64,000 nucleotides of DNA. Source: Spongorhabdus nitratireducens. Lineage in GTDB: Bacteria > Pseudomonadota > Gammaproteobacteria > Pseudomonadales > Endozoicomonadaceae. Location of the stretch: contig CANDOC010000001.1 in the NCBI GenBank assembly GCA_947387575.1, positions 806,001 to 870,000 of the forward strand, written 5' to 3'. Shown here piece after piece: positions 26,117 to 33,977 of this stretch. Every line of letters starts with the position of its first letter. The first letter of the stretch is position 1. The notes beneath the pieces were generated by a model. The model ran no database searches. It was not told the origin of the DNA and worked only from the letters and a program-made list of their open reading frames with translations. Both the position numbers and the translations under genes were made by a program.

Positions 26117-26206
26117 AAAAGAAAAAGAATGAGATAAAAGATAAAAAGATAAAAAGATAAAAAGATAAAAAAATAAAAAAATAAAAAAAATAAAAAGGAC
26201 ATCCAT
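26117..26206 (+). repeat. Purine-rich tract ending in GGACATCCAT
   Basis: Directly after the stop codon, about 80 bases consist nearly only of A, G and T in (ATAAAAAG)-like repeats, then GGACATCCAT (26197-26206). Similar tracts with the same terminal decamer follow the genes ending at 27475, 28277 and 32583. Confidence 0.65.
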
Positions 26207-26213
26207 AAATTTT

Positions 26214-26705
26214 GTTAGGGTTACGAGGAAGGAACGATGCAGCATATCAAGTCAGCAATTATTGAATTAGAGACTTCTCTTTTCGCTCCCGAAACCAGAG
26301 CTTCTTCTGATAAGCTAAACAAGCTCATAGCTAATAATTTTACAGAAATAGGCGCATCAGGCATTAAATTTGACAAAAAGCATGTACTTAAACGCCTGCC
26401 ATCAGAAGATGCCCCTAAAATTACCGCAATAGACTTTGAGCTTCGAGTTCTAGCACCTAAGTGCGTTCAATTATTGTATCGTGCTGTAATGGTAAAAGCT
26501 GGTGAATCAGAGCCTAACTTTTCATTGCGCAGTTCAATATGGGAGTTAAATAATAATCTTTGGCAAATGAGCTATCACCAGGGCACGCAGTGCGAGCCTT
26601 TCGAAATGTAACCCTAACAAGGCATTCAATCGGAAAAATACTTGCTGGCTTTTTTCCGCTGCGCTCCAAAAATTTAGCCAACAACCATTTTCCACTTAAT
26701 GCGGC
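26214..26705 (+). mobile_element. Complete integron gene cassette
   Basis: Runs from G^TTAGGG (26214) to G^TTAGGC (26706) and contains one DUF4440-like gene immediately followed by a full attC. The unit is 492 bp with one short gene in the same direction, which is the defining form of an integron cassette. No integrase gene lies in the window. Confidence 0.8.
26237..26611 (+). CDS. DUF4440 (SnoaL/NTF2-like) cassette protein
   Basis: A 124-residue protein of the DUF4440 / NTF2-like cone fold: an N-terminal helix (IIELETSLFAPETRA), NFTEIGASGIKFDKKHVLKRL near 34-54, and a C-terminal SLRSSIWELNNNLWQMSYHQGT. This family is a frequent passenger of chromosomal integrons; members may bind small molecules or act as ketosteroid-isomerase-like enzymes, mostly untested. 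GAGGAAGG precedes the ATG. The TAA is the base before the attC. Confidence 0.85.
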   Translation: MQHIKSAIIELETSLFAPETRASSDKLNKLIANNFTEIGASGIKFDKKHVLKRLPSEDAPKITAIDFELRVLAPKCVQLLYRAVMVKAGESEPNFSLRSSIWELNNNLWQMSYHQGTQCEPFEM

Positions 26706-26712
26706 GTTAGGC
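26612..26712 (+). repeat. attC recombination site
   Basis: Starts CCCTAACAAGGCATTC and ends TTAATGCGGCGTTAGGC. It folds almost end to end: CCTAAC with GTTAGG, GCATT with AATGC, GGAAAAAT with ATTTTCC, and TTGCTGGCT with AGCCAACAA, leaving a CCGCTGCGCTCC loop. This is the standard single-strand substrate of integron integrases. Confidence 0.9.
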
Positions 26713-26742
26713 GTCCGAGTTACCCATAACGAGAAAATCAAT

Positions 26743-27081
26743 ATGGATATTCATAATACAATTGTGTTGTCAGGAGTTTTATACAAAGTTGTTTCTTTAA
26801 TCGTAGGAGCATTCTTTGGTTATCTTGGGTACAAACTTTTCATAAAAGGTATTTGGGGAAGAAGTGGAGACTTAGAAGCAAGCTTTAAAGATAATAAACT
26901 GATTGTCAAGCAAGCCGCACCTGGGACATTCTTTGCCCTGTCTGGTGCAATTATTATTTGTGTAACAATATATACAGGGATTGATTTCAAATCTGGTTTT
27001 AAGGATCACCCTAGAAATGAACAGTCAAAACAAACAATAGAGATAGAAAACGATGACCTTCCTGAAAAGCCTCCCTTTTAG
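26743..27081 (+). CDS. Small membrane protein (cassette gene)
   Basis: A 112-residue protein with two transmembrane segments (about 8-32 with VSLIVGAFFGYLGYKLF, and 62-80 with FALSGAIIICVTIYTG) and a hydrophilic Lys/Glu tail. I chose ATG 26743 just past the attC; an in-frame start at 26560 would run through the attC and is rejected. The 3' end overlaps the next gene by 29 bases. No family recognised; the pair probably works together at the membrane. Confidence 0.65.
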   Translation: MDIHNTIVLSGVLYKVVSLIVGAFFGYLGYKLFIKGIWGRSGDLEASFKDNKLIVKQAAPGTFFALSGAIIICVTIYTGIDFKSGFKDHPRNEQSKQTIEIENDDLPEKPPF

Positions 27082-27475
27082 AGTGTTAGTGCTAAATTGT
27101 ATCCTCTTCTGCAATACTTCATATGCGGCTGAACGTGAAGATCTTTATGAACTGGGCAGAGCAGCCCTCAAAAATCAGGATTATATCTCAGCAGTTAAAT
27201 ACCTATATGCATTTTCAGTCGTAAACTCTGAAAAGCTAGATGATGATCCTGCATTCAAAAATACAATCAACACTAAAATCATGCAAGCGGAAACTGCTCT
27301 GGAGTTTGCAGTAAAGACAAATAATCGCTTTCAATTTACTGATGGGGGTGTACTTGTACAAGCCGGAGCAAAAGCCCCAGAAGGAACAGTAGATATGGAT
27401 ACATTTATAAAATCCTTAAACGAGACTCTTCAATATAAAGGTGGACAACCTGAAGTAGAACCAACTAATAAGTAA
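27053..27475 (+). CDS. Exported protein overlapping the membrane gene
   Basis: A 140-residue protein with a signal peptide (LKSLPFRVLVLNCILFCNTSYAA, cleavage after about 25). The mature part begins EREDLYELGRAALKNQDYISAVKYLYAF, a TPR-like helix pair, and ends in a Gly/Pro/Glu-rich tail. It overlaps the upstream gene by 29 bases in another frame and is followed by a purine tract with GGACATCCAT. Periplasmic, unknown role. Confidence 0.65.
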   Translation: MTFLKSLPFRVLVLNCILFCNTSYAAEREDLYELGRAALKNQDYISAVKYLYAFSVVNSEKLDDDPAFKNTINTKIMQAETALEFAVKTNNRFQFTDGGVLVQAGAKAPEGTVDMDTFIKSLNETLQYKGGQPEVEPTNK

Positions 27476-27558
27476 AAAGAAAGCAAGGAACAGAAGGAAG
27501 GGGTAAAAATCAAATAAAAATAAATAAAGATAAATAAAAGAAATAAAAGGACATCCAT
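27476..27558 (+). repeat. Purine-rich tract ending in GGACATCCAT
   Basis: After the stop codon the top strand is almost free of C for about 70 bases and ends with GGACATCCAT at 27549-27558, followed by an AT-rich hairpin (ATATATTTT / AAAATATAT). Confidence 0.65.
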
Positions 27559-27584
27559 ATATTTTGACATCATAAAATATATAC

Positions 27585-27667
27585 AACATAGCCGGTAAAA
27601 TAACCTGAAGGCCTGCTGTTACTGGTTTGCAGGAGAGTGTCGGTTTCACACAGATAGTATGTTATGC
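27585..27667 (+). repeat. Structured 83-bp repeat, copy 2
   Basis: Matches 25396-25479 with only a few substitutions and one missing T. The closing stem and three hairpin stems are kept. It ends in GTTATGC, whose TTATGC belongs to a further hairpin TTATGCGAA/TTCGCATAA at 27662-27684. Confidence 0.7.
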
Positions 27668-27720
27668 GAAGCTTTTTCGCATAAACCACTGTTATGTTAC
27701 CTCAGACATTTAAGTCTGAG
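27662..27720 (+). repeat. Two successive hairpins
   Basis: TTATGCGAA / TTCGCATAA (27662-27670, 27676-27684) and CTCAGAC / GTCTGAG (27701-27707, 27714-27720). They lie between the structured repeat and the next lipoprotein gene and may belong to the cassette boundary or act as terminators. Confidence 0.5.
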
Positions 27721-27755
27721 TCATCTTAATTAAAAACAAAAAGAAATCAGAGAAA

Positions 27756-28277
27756 ATGACTAAAATAGCTTTTATAATCATCTCATCATTATTAATTACC
27801 AGTTGTGCCAGCCTAACTGGAGTTGATCCTTCAAGTCTAAAAAAAACTACCAAGACCAATCGTGTCGAGATTGAAGAAGACTTTAAATGGGAAGAGCATT
27901 TTGCTTTGGGTAATGTACATTTCCTAACGTTAAAATCTGGAGTCTACAATGCTTATTTAGACGACAAACGAGGCACCTATTATGAAGGTAGTGATATGTG
28001 TCTCGAATGGATTCAGACTTATGATGTAGCAGATCCATCTGACCCCAGTGCAATCACTAGGAATTTAAGATGTGGTATATATGTGCCAAACAATGATTCT
28101 AAACAGGTAAAAGTCTATTACTACATTAATATTGAAGAATCTAAAAAGGTTATCGGTGAACATAATCCAGGTATTATTATTCGAGCATTAGATAAAGCTG
28201 AATGGGATAACCTTAAACATCTAATGTACCAACCTGATAATAATAAATTGAAAGCTATCATTAGCGTAGTAGATTGA
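27756..28277 (+). CDS. Lipoprotein of unknown function
   Basis: A 173-residue protein with a lipobox (LLITSCASL, Cys near 17). The mature part is beta-rich with VYNAYLDDKRGTYYEG and a later YYINIEESKK, and contains two further Cys that could pair. AGAGAAA precedes the start. Low GC and A-rich codon use, like the other genes in 25-33 kb. Its 3' flank carries the GGACATCCAT motif. Confidence 0.65.
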   Translation: MTKIAFIIISSLLITSCASLTGVDPSSLKKTTKTNRVEIEEDFKWEEHFALGNVHFLTLKSGVYNAYLDDKRGTYYEGSDMCLEWIQTYDVADPSDPSAITRNLRCGIYVPNNDSKQVKVYYYINIEESKKVIGEHNPGIIIRALDKAEWDNLKHLMYQPDNNKLKAIISVVD

Positions 28278-28480
28278 TTCCTTAAACTTAAGGAACATAA
28301 CAAAGAAAAAAAGTCAAAGAAAAAAAGGACATCCATTAATTTAGACAACCACCCGACCTGCTCTATCTTTCAGTTGAACTCCACTCCGCCGGTGATAGTT
28401 TCAATGACTCAATTATCCGAGTATTTCTATGACTTTTGAAGCTACGCTCATGTAATTTTCTATAAATTAAATGGATGTTA
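28278..28480. repeat. Purine tract with GGACATCCAT and an inverted partner
   Basis: GGACATCCATTAATTTAG (28327 onward) faces an inverted relative near 28460-28480 reading TAAATTAAATGGATGTTA. The two could form a long imperfect stem across about 120 bases, similar in layout to an attC, but without GTTRRRY cores. The first arm is preceded by an A-rich tract after the lipoprotein stop, the second is followed by a T-rich tract on the same strand. Confidence 0.5.
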
Positions 28481-28567
28481 TTTTTATTTTTTTGTGTTTC
28501 CTTTTCCCATTTTTCCTCACCAAAAAAATAGCAAACTCAAAATAACTGACTCAGACTTAAATTTAAG

Positions 28568-29608
28568 ATGCGAATAAAAACCCTTAATATTACGATCACA
28601 TTGTTACTTGTTACATTACTTAATGGATGTGCTAGCCCGGAAAAAAAACATCAACCAAGCAGTCCCGTGACAAGGCAATATTTAGAAGAAAGAATAAAGA
28701 ATGATCCAGTTTTAACTGAAAAAACGGTTCAAAACATTCATATTCTTGCTGCCAGTTTATTACTGGGTGAATTCGGATACTTCGATGAAAACGGATATAT
28801 ATACTGGACTCAAAGACTCGGTGATAAGGCCTCCCCGGCACACAGGCACGTACTCCGGGAAGTTCAATTCATCCGCAGCCTCCAGGAAGATAAATTTCAT
28901 GAGTTATCTGAGGTATATGTAGAACTTGTTGAACTCTGTGATGATAAAGCTCTTTTCCCAGAGTCTTTACATATTAATGATCAAAATAAAGCGGCAGCTT
29001 ACCTTGCTGCTAAAGAGTGCATGCTGGATCGTCTCCTTAACAGTAAAGCTGCACGAGAAACCTATCAGCGCCATCTGGCTATATTTGACTTTAACAACAA
29101 CGCTCAACTTATGATTAAAGGGCTTGGACTCTATGAATCCAACCCTTCAGATTATGGCAATCTAAATGAAGATGATCAGAAAGCGCTTCTTTTTGCAAAA
29201 TTTCAATTGAATTCAATCAAAACAATATATCGAATTCCAATCCCGGTTAAAGATTTGGATATGCAATGGGATCCTGATTACAAAATTCTCACCAATCTTG
29301 TTTCATTGACAGAAAGTAACAACAATCATGACTGGAAGGTTTTAACTGATACATCAAGAAAGATCTTGATGAATACAAATGTTCCACATATTGATAAACT
29401 TTATATCGCAGAGATGGTGGCAACTGCAAGCTCTCTGAAAAGGCGAACCAGTCCCTATATTGAGTTCACTGATTTTATACTGGAAAATCCGGCAGCCACT
29501 AAAGCAAGGAAAAAAGACTGGGTTCTTGCTCGCACTTTTTTCCTGTTTGAAGCAGAACATTATTATATTGGCTTGTTAAATCTTGATTCTGGTCTTAAAA
29601 AGCTATAG
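28568..29608 (+). CDS. Lipoprotein, helical-repeat type
   Basis: A 346-residue protein with a lipobox (LLNGCASPE, Cys near 21). The mature portion is helical, with short repeats resembling a TPR/solenoid fold (LQEDKFHELSEVYVELVELC, AAAYLAAKECMLDRLL). The ribosome-binding site is weak. It is convergent with the 495-residue gene across a GAATTCAGG/CCTGAATTC hairpin. Function unknown. Confidence 0.65.
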   Translation: MRIKTLNITITLLLVTLLNGCASPEKKHQPSSPVTRQYLEERIKNDPVLTEKTVQNIHILAASLLLGEFGYFDENGYIYWTQRLGDKASPAHRHVLREVQFIRSLQEDKFHELSEVYVELVELCDDKALFPESLHINDQNKAAAYLAAKECMLDRLLNSKAARETYQRHLAIFDFNNNAQLMIKGLGLYESNPSDYGNLNEDDQKALLFAKFQLNSIKTIYRIPIPVKDLDMQWDPDYKILTNLVSLTESNNNHDWKVLTDTSRKILMNTNVPHIDKLYIAEMVATASSLKRRTSPYIEFTDFILENPAATKARKKDWVLARTFFLFEAEHYYIGLLNLDSGLKKL

Positions 29609-29758
29609 AGCTTTCCATTAGGAAAGGCAGAATACAGAGAATAAGCTGAACCCGTAACACTTACTTTAAGTTTGAACAAGGGCTGGCTATCCTTGATAGC
29701 AATACTCCAGGCTGAGTCTGTAATATTTTCCTCTCACTGGTAAATAAACATAAAAAAT

Positions 29759-29790
29759 GAATTCAGGCCTCAATACTGAAACCTGAATTC
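29759..29790. terminator. 9-bp perfect hairpin between convergent genes
   Basis: GAATTCAGG (29759-29767) pairs with CCTGAATTC (29782-29790), loop 14 nt, between two convergent genes. Another CTTTCC-ATTA-GGAAAG hairpin follows the lipoprotein stop at 29611-29626. Confidence 0.6.
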
Positions 29791-29805
29791 CGGGGATGGG
29801 GCTAA

Positions 29806-31293
29806 TTATCTCACTGGTGGAATTTGCATGTGAAAGGGAGACCTTTCAACTTGCATCCCCCGGGAGTCAACAATGGCTTCCGATTCTAACTCGTCAAAGT
29901 GCCGGTGCACCAAGTGGAAATCCATAGCACTTGCACTGCATCCATAGCTTTCATTCACATAATGAAAAGCCTGCCACCACTTCAGAGTGCGGGTTACAAC
30001 CGTTTTAATATCCAAAGATAAAAGCTCACCGTAATAGGGAGGTTGATAATCGGAGATCATAGGGTGTAAGTTACACTGAACCACTTTAAGTGCACCTGAG
30101 ACATCATCACCTGATAAACTGCCTATAGGCCTATTAGATCTCCCCTGGAAGCCTAGAAGGAGCTGAAACAAACTCAGGCGGATACCTGAAATCAGTTCTG
30201 GCTCCATCGTAATCCCTGACCTGAGATGCCTATAAATACATTGTACTACTTGATGTGATTGCTTTCGTATTGCCAGCTCTTCAAATCTGGAAGGGGAATC
30301 ATCATGATCGTCCACACAGGAGTAAGGAAGCCTGTTGCAGTCTTTATAACAACCGTTATGATCCATTATCGATTTTTCTACAGTAAATCTAACTGGAATC
30401 AACGGGAGGTAATGCGTAAGATTTGAATCATCAAGGTTAAGGGAGCAAAATACTGGCCAGTATATATATTTATTTTCAAATAGTTGGCATAGCATTCGGC
30501 GATAAGACGAATCAGTGGAACGTGCTCTTTGCATTCTTATTGGCTTTTGACCAGATGCCTTCATCCTCCTTGCCATCTTATTAATAGCTTCCTGAGGAAA
30601 GAGTTCTGAACCAGCCTGGTAATCCATATTTAGTTTTTCTTCAGAACAAAGCTGATCTATAGCAGCAAGGGTATACGGGTACAGCTCTGTCCGCTGGAAA
30701 TCGCCCAGCATTTCAGCCATTTCTTCTTTTATTGTGCTGGCATCCCAGGTAGTCGCGCCATACCAACGAGAAGACCCAAGACTTCGCTGCTCCATACCTT
30801 CCTTAACGTAGTATATTTTCAGTATGGAAGAAAAGATAAAGCAGGCTGATACAGACTCGTGATAAGGAAAGTTATAGCGCCTAAGTTGCCCCAGATACTC
30901 AATAAAGTCTTCTAATCCTTGCTTATCATCAGGTAAAAGCCAATGGGAAGAAGAGAGAATATCATTAATTTTTGTTGTCATAATCTCCACATTGCCCTTC
31001 ATACAAGGCAAACTGAAGCTCTCACCAGATTTGAGTTTATCGATCATGGAAATGGTTAGCTCCCAAGCCTCATCACCTTGCTCGCTTGTTAGTAGAGCCA
31101 ACATGCCTTCTGCCGTCATGCCTGCATAATCAACCGGAGCCTCGCCATCAGTTATGGCTTGAGCCTCGAGACCAATCATGGCCTGACTATATAAACTATT
31201 CAGCATTAGAAAACTAAAGATAAAATAAAAAAGAAACCTTATTGTTTTGGGTTTCTGAAAGTATTTACTGAAACTAAAAATCATTGCTTTCAT
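29806..31293 (-). CDS. Exported protein of unknown function
   Basis: A 495-residue protein. A hydrophobic stretch (about 18-38, IRFLFYFIFSFLMLNSLYSQA) with AMA after it reads as a signal peptide. Cysteines are frequent, including a C-x3-C-x6-C cluster near 325-335 (DHNGCYKDCNRLPYSC), which suggests disulfides in the periplasm or outside. No family recognised; large cysteine-containing exported proteins of this kind are common in host-associated marine bacteria, which is only a general parallel. It is the only leftward gene in 20-38 kb. Confidence 0.65.
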   Translation of the reverse strand: MKAMIFSFSKYFQKPKTIRFLFYFIFSFLMLNSLYSQAMIGLEAQAITDGEAPVDYAGMTAEGMLALLTSEQGDEAWELTISMIDKLKSGESFSLPCMKGNVEIMTTKINDILSSSHWLLPDDKQGLEDFIEYLGQLRRYNFPYHESVSACFIFSSILKIYYVKEGMEQRSLGSSRWYGATTWDASTIKEEMAEMLGDFQRTELYPYTLAAIDQLCSEEKLNMDYQAGSELFPQEAINKMARRMKASGQKPIRMQRARSTDSSYRRMLCQLFENKYIYWPVFCSLNLDDSNLTHYLPLIPVRFTVEKSIMDHNGCYKDCNRLPYSCVDDHDDSPSRFEELAIRKQSHQVVQCIYRHLRSGITMEPELISGIRLSLFQLLLGFQGRSNRPIGSLSGDDVSGALKVVQCNLHPMISDYQPPYYGELLSLDIKTVVTRTLKWWQAFHYVNESYGCSASAMDFHLVHRHFDELESEAIVDSRGMQVERSPFHMQIPPVR

Positions 31294-31773
31294 CCAATGT
31301 TACTATTTTGTTGATAATAGAGCTGTCATTGTTTGATTTGGAAAAGTTGAGTTTTCGCAACTTTTCCATTTCTGTTTTCAGTCATAATTTAATTCAGTTT
31401 ATATAGCGCCTGTGGCGTATTTATCAAAAGAATAAATTTAATATTTGAATATCTTAAGGTCTGAGGAGCTAAATAGTTTGGTGATGTTTCAAATGTGCTA
31501 ATTACGACTATTTTTATAATGAACTTTGGGAAGCAAAAAATAAAAATCTCTGGTGGTGTTTCAGGTGCACTAACTATGACCATTTTCAGCTGGATTATTT
31601 GACATCATGATGCTTATTTATGCGTTATGGCAACCTTTGAAAGATCTGATCAACAAAAACAATAAAAAAAGCGAAACAAAAAGATATAAAAATGACATCT
31701 ATTTCCTTCAAGATTCAAGAACAAACACCAGCCCAAAAATTATAAAAAGATATATACAACGGTGATATTGCAA
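31294..31773. other. Gene-poor AT-rich gap with imperfect tandem repeat
   Basis: No convincing gene. Two related stretches about 75 bp apart, near 31479 and 31551, share GGTGRTGTTTCARRTGYRCTAAYTAYGACYATTTT and could be decayed coding DNA, since one frame keeps matching residues before a stop. A degenerate TGACATCTAT near 31693 resembles the GGACATCCAT motif. A short leftward frame at 31389-31583 is low-complexity and not credible. Confidence 0.5.
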
Positions 31774-32583
31774 ATGAATAAAACTCTAATATTTTTGTTG
31801 ATTTTTCCATTGAGTACATTCGGTAGTTTTATGAGTGAGTGTGTCAAACTCACTAATGAAAGAAGCTACTCTGAGGCTGAGAAAGTCTGCATGCTTGATG
31901 CAAAGAAAGGTGATAGAGAATCTCAGTATCAACTGTCATGGATTTACTCACAAGGCAAAGACTTTCCCATAGACTATGAAAGGTCAAGATATTGGGCTGA
32001 AAAAGCAGCCATGCAAGATCACCTTGAAGCCCAACACCTATTGGGTGTTCTTTATATAAAGGGATGGGGAGTAGATAAAAACCCTGATGTAGGTATTGAT
32101 TGGCTTACAAAAGCTGCCACCAAGGGTGAATATTTATCAATGCATGTACTGGGCGAGCTATATTTTGAAGGAAAAACCGTACCAGAAAACATTGAAAAGG
32201 CTATTAATTATTTTGAAGGTGCAGCCTTACTAGGTCATTCTGAATCCCAAGAAAACCTTGGAATTATATATTACCAGGGCATTGATATTGATAAAGATTA
32301 TACTCGCTCCTTTTCATGGGCTTCGATGGCGGCAATGCAAGGGAACGCACGAGCATTATCTTTAATTGGTCTGCATTTTTTTAATGGAAAAGGTGTACCA
32401 CAAAACTATGTGATGGCATACGCATATTTTCTAGCAGCACAAGAAAGTGGCATTAAAAAACTTGAAAAAGTAATCAATGTTTCCATTCAGAATTTAACTG
32501 AAAAACAGTATATCACCGCAAACTTTATAAAACGGCAAATTCTGAGCAGAGGAAATATCGTGAGTAGAAACAATGCAGATTAG
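31774..32583 (+). CDS. Exported Sel1-repeat protein
   Basis: A 269-residue protein with a signal peptide (MNKTLIFLLIFPLSTFG) and about six Sel1/TPR-like repeats. Characteristic motifs recur: YSEAEKVCML, SQYQLSWIYSQGKDFPIDYERSRYWAEKAAMQ, AQHLLGVLYIKGWGV, HVLGELYFEGKTV and ALSLIGLHFFNGKGVPQNYVMAYAYFLAAQ. Such solenoids bind partner proteins. I chose ATG 31774 over GTG 31762 because the signal peptide starts there. It is followed by the purine tract and GGACATCCAT. Confidence 0.85.
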   Translation: MNKTLIFLLIFPLSTFGSFMSECVKLTNERSYSEAEKVCMLDAKKGDRESQYQLSWIYSQGKDFPIDYERSRYWAEKAAMQDHLEAQHLLGVLYIKGWGVDKNPDVGIDWLTKAATKGEYLSMHVLGELYFEGKTVPENIEKAINYFEGAALLGHSESQENLGIIYYQGIDIDKDYTRSFSWASMAAMQGNARALSLIGLHFFNGKGVPQNYVMAYAYFLAAQESGIKKLEKVINVSIQNLTEKQYITANFIKRQILSRGNIVSRNNAD

Positions 32584-32636
32584 GTATAAATAACTAATAC
32601 AAAAAGAATAAAAAATAGAAAAAGAAGGACATCCAT
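32584..32636 (+). repeat. Purine-rich tract ending in GGACATCCAT
   Basis: A-rich purine sequence follows the Sel1-gene stop and ends in GGACATCCAT at 32627-32636. Fourth copy of this 3'-flank pattern and about 4 kb from the third. Confidence 0.65.
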
Positions 32637-32672
32637 ATTTTATACATACAACTTGTCCAAAAGAGAATAAAT

Positions 32673-32984
32673 ATGAAGTTAACAATCCCCCTTATCTTTA
32701 TGCTCTCCATAAAAGCGCCATATGCCCTAGCTAGCAACGGTTCCTATAAAGTGGACGACACCGCAGTAATCACCAATGAACGGGTTGCACAACAACACTG
32801 TTCCCCTCATATGCTGGCGGCGTACAAAGTCAATCAGTCGCAGTGCATATCTGCAGCAAAGAAGTGTCTGGCCAAACTCGAAACCAATAAAATCGACCTG
32901 GAGGCGGAGCCGATGTATCACATCACCTGTCTGACCCGCGAGTTGGGTATTAAACTTCCCGCATTGTCTGAAAAATCCCAATAG
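32673..32984 (+). CDS. Small exported protein with four cysteines
   Basis: A 103-residue protein with a signal peptide (MKLTIPLIFMLSIKAPYALA). The mature 83 residues hold four cysteines (CSPH, QCIS, KCLA, TCLT), enough for two disulfides. AAGAGAAT precedes the ATG. Unlike neighbours, codon use is balanced rather than A-rich. No family recognised. Confidence 0.65.
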   Translation: MKLTIPLIFMLSIKAPYALASNGSYKVDDTAVITNERVAQQHCSPHMLAAYKVNQSQCISAAKKCLAKLETNKIDLEAEPMYHITCLTRELGIKLPALSEKSQ

Positions 32985-33064
32985 CGATCATTTAATGATT
33001 ACTACGGACTTTCTGTTTTATTTTTATTCGTAATTTCTAATAAAAAAATATAAATGGAGTTATT

Positions 33065-33400
33065 ATGAGCGTTATACTCCTGATAAGTATGTATAGCTAC
33101 CCATTGGTGGTATTCAGCCTAGTTATTCCTCCAATATCTTTCTTTTTCTGGGTCAAAGGTTTGATAAAACCAGGAAAAAACAAACCGAGATATATTATTT
33201 CCAATATTGTATTCATAGTAGCAGCTACTGCATCTCTAGCATTTTTATACTACCTCATGTATGACGATGTAGGTCTTATGCTTGGATGGTTCATCGGGAT
33301 TGCTGCTTTACTATCCAACATTCTTTTTATCGTACATATTTTTTTGTACAAATCCTCATTTAAACCAATTAAATTTCCAGCAAACACCGCGCAACAATAG
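33065..33400 (+). CDS. Small membrane protein
   Basis: A 111-residue protein with three transmembrane segments (about 3-30, 44-62, 70-95) and a short basic tail. TGGAG precedes the start. It lies 10 bp before the P-loop kinase gene, so the two may be co-transcribed. No family recognised. Confidence 0.6.
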   Translation: MSVILLISMYSYPLVVFSLVIPPISFFFWVKGLIKPGKNKPRYIISNIVFIVAATASLAFLYYLMYDDVGLMLGWFIGIAALLSNILFIVHIFLYKSSFKPIKFPANTAQQ

Positions 33401-33410
33401 AGAACACCTA

Positions 33411-33950
33411 ATGAAGTTGGTCTGGATACACGGCGCACCTGCAGCAGGCAAGCTGACAGTGGCGACAACATTACAAAAGAACCATGGGTTCAAGTTGTTT
33501 CATAATCACCTGGCGGTTGATATCAGCCTGGCGATCTATGATGAATTTGGTGAAAAAGATTTTTACCAGTTTACCAACGCGATCCGGTTCAAGGTGCTGA
33601 AAAAGGCCAATGAGCTGGGTGTAGAACATCTGGTTATGACCTATATGACCTGTGCCGAGGAAGATAACCCGCAGATTCAGGCCTATCTCGAGTTTTTCCA
33701 CCGGGAAAATATTGATGTTTATCCCATCCATCTCAAACCGTCAGACGAGGTATTGCTGGAGCGAACCACGGCTGCCGAGCGCATCAATAGCCATAAGATC
33801 TCATGCCCGGAGCAACTGGGAACCTTGCTTGCGAGCAGCAAGTTCAAGCCAATCGAGCACCCTCGCACCCTGTCTATAGACAACAGTGAGCTTTCCCCTG
33901 AACGCGTTGCTGCTATGATCCTGAATCACATTGGATATTCGCCCACTTAA
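33411..33950 (+). CDS. P-loop kinase-like AAA protein
   Basis: A 179-residue nucleoside-kinase or shikimate-kinase-like protein. The Walker A motif GAPAAGKLT is at 8-16, with FHNHLAVDI (about 29-37) and a LID-like ERTTAAERINSHK segment (about 121-133). Homologues annotated as AAA-family ATPase or chloramphenicol-phosphotransferase-like phosphorylate small molecules; the acceptor here is unknown. ATG 33411 fits the family N-terminus; the in-frame upstream extension from 33282 overlaps the membrane gene and is rejected. Confidence 0.75.
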   Translation: MKLVWIHGAPAAGKLTVATTLQKNHGFKLFHNHLAVDISLAIYDEFGEKDFYQFTNAIRFKVLKKANELGVEHLVMTYMTCAEEDNPQIQAYLEFFHRENIDVYPIHLKPSDEVLLERTTAAERINSHKISCPEQLGTLLASSKFKPIEHPRTLSIDNSELSPERVAAMILNHIGYSPT

Positions 33951-33977
33951 CGCAGCACCCCTCACCCTATAAAAATA

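Noticed and set aside
26130-26196. Regular ATAAAAAG-type repeats resembling a short CRISPR or satellite array
   Set aside because: Units are 6-9 bases with no spacers and blend into simple A-rich sequence; it belongs to the purine tract.
26560-27081. 173-codon open frame reading through the attC
   Set aside because: It crosses the recombination site; the membrane protein starts sensibly at 26743 with a normal hydrophobic segment.
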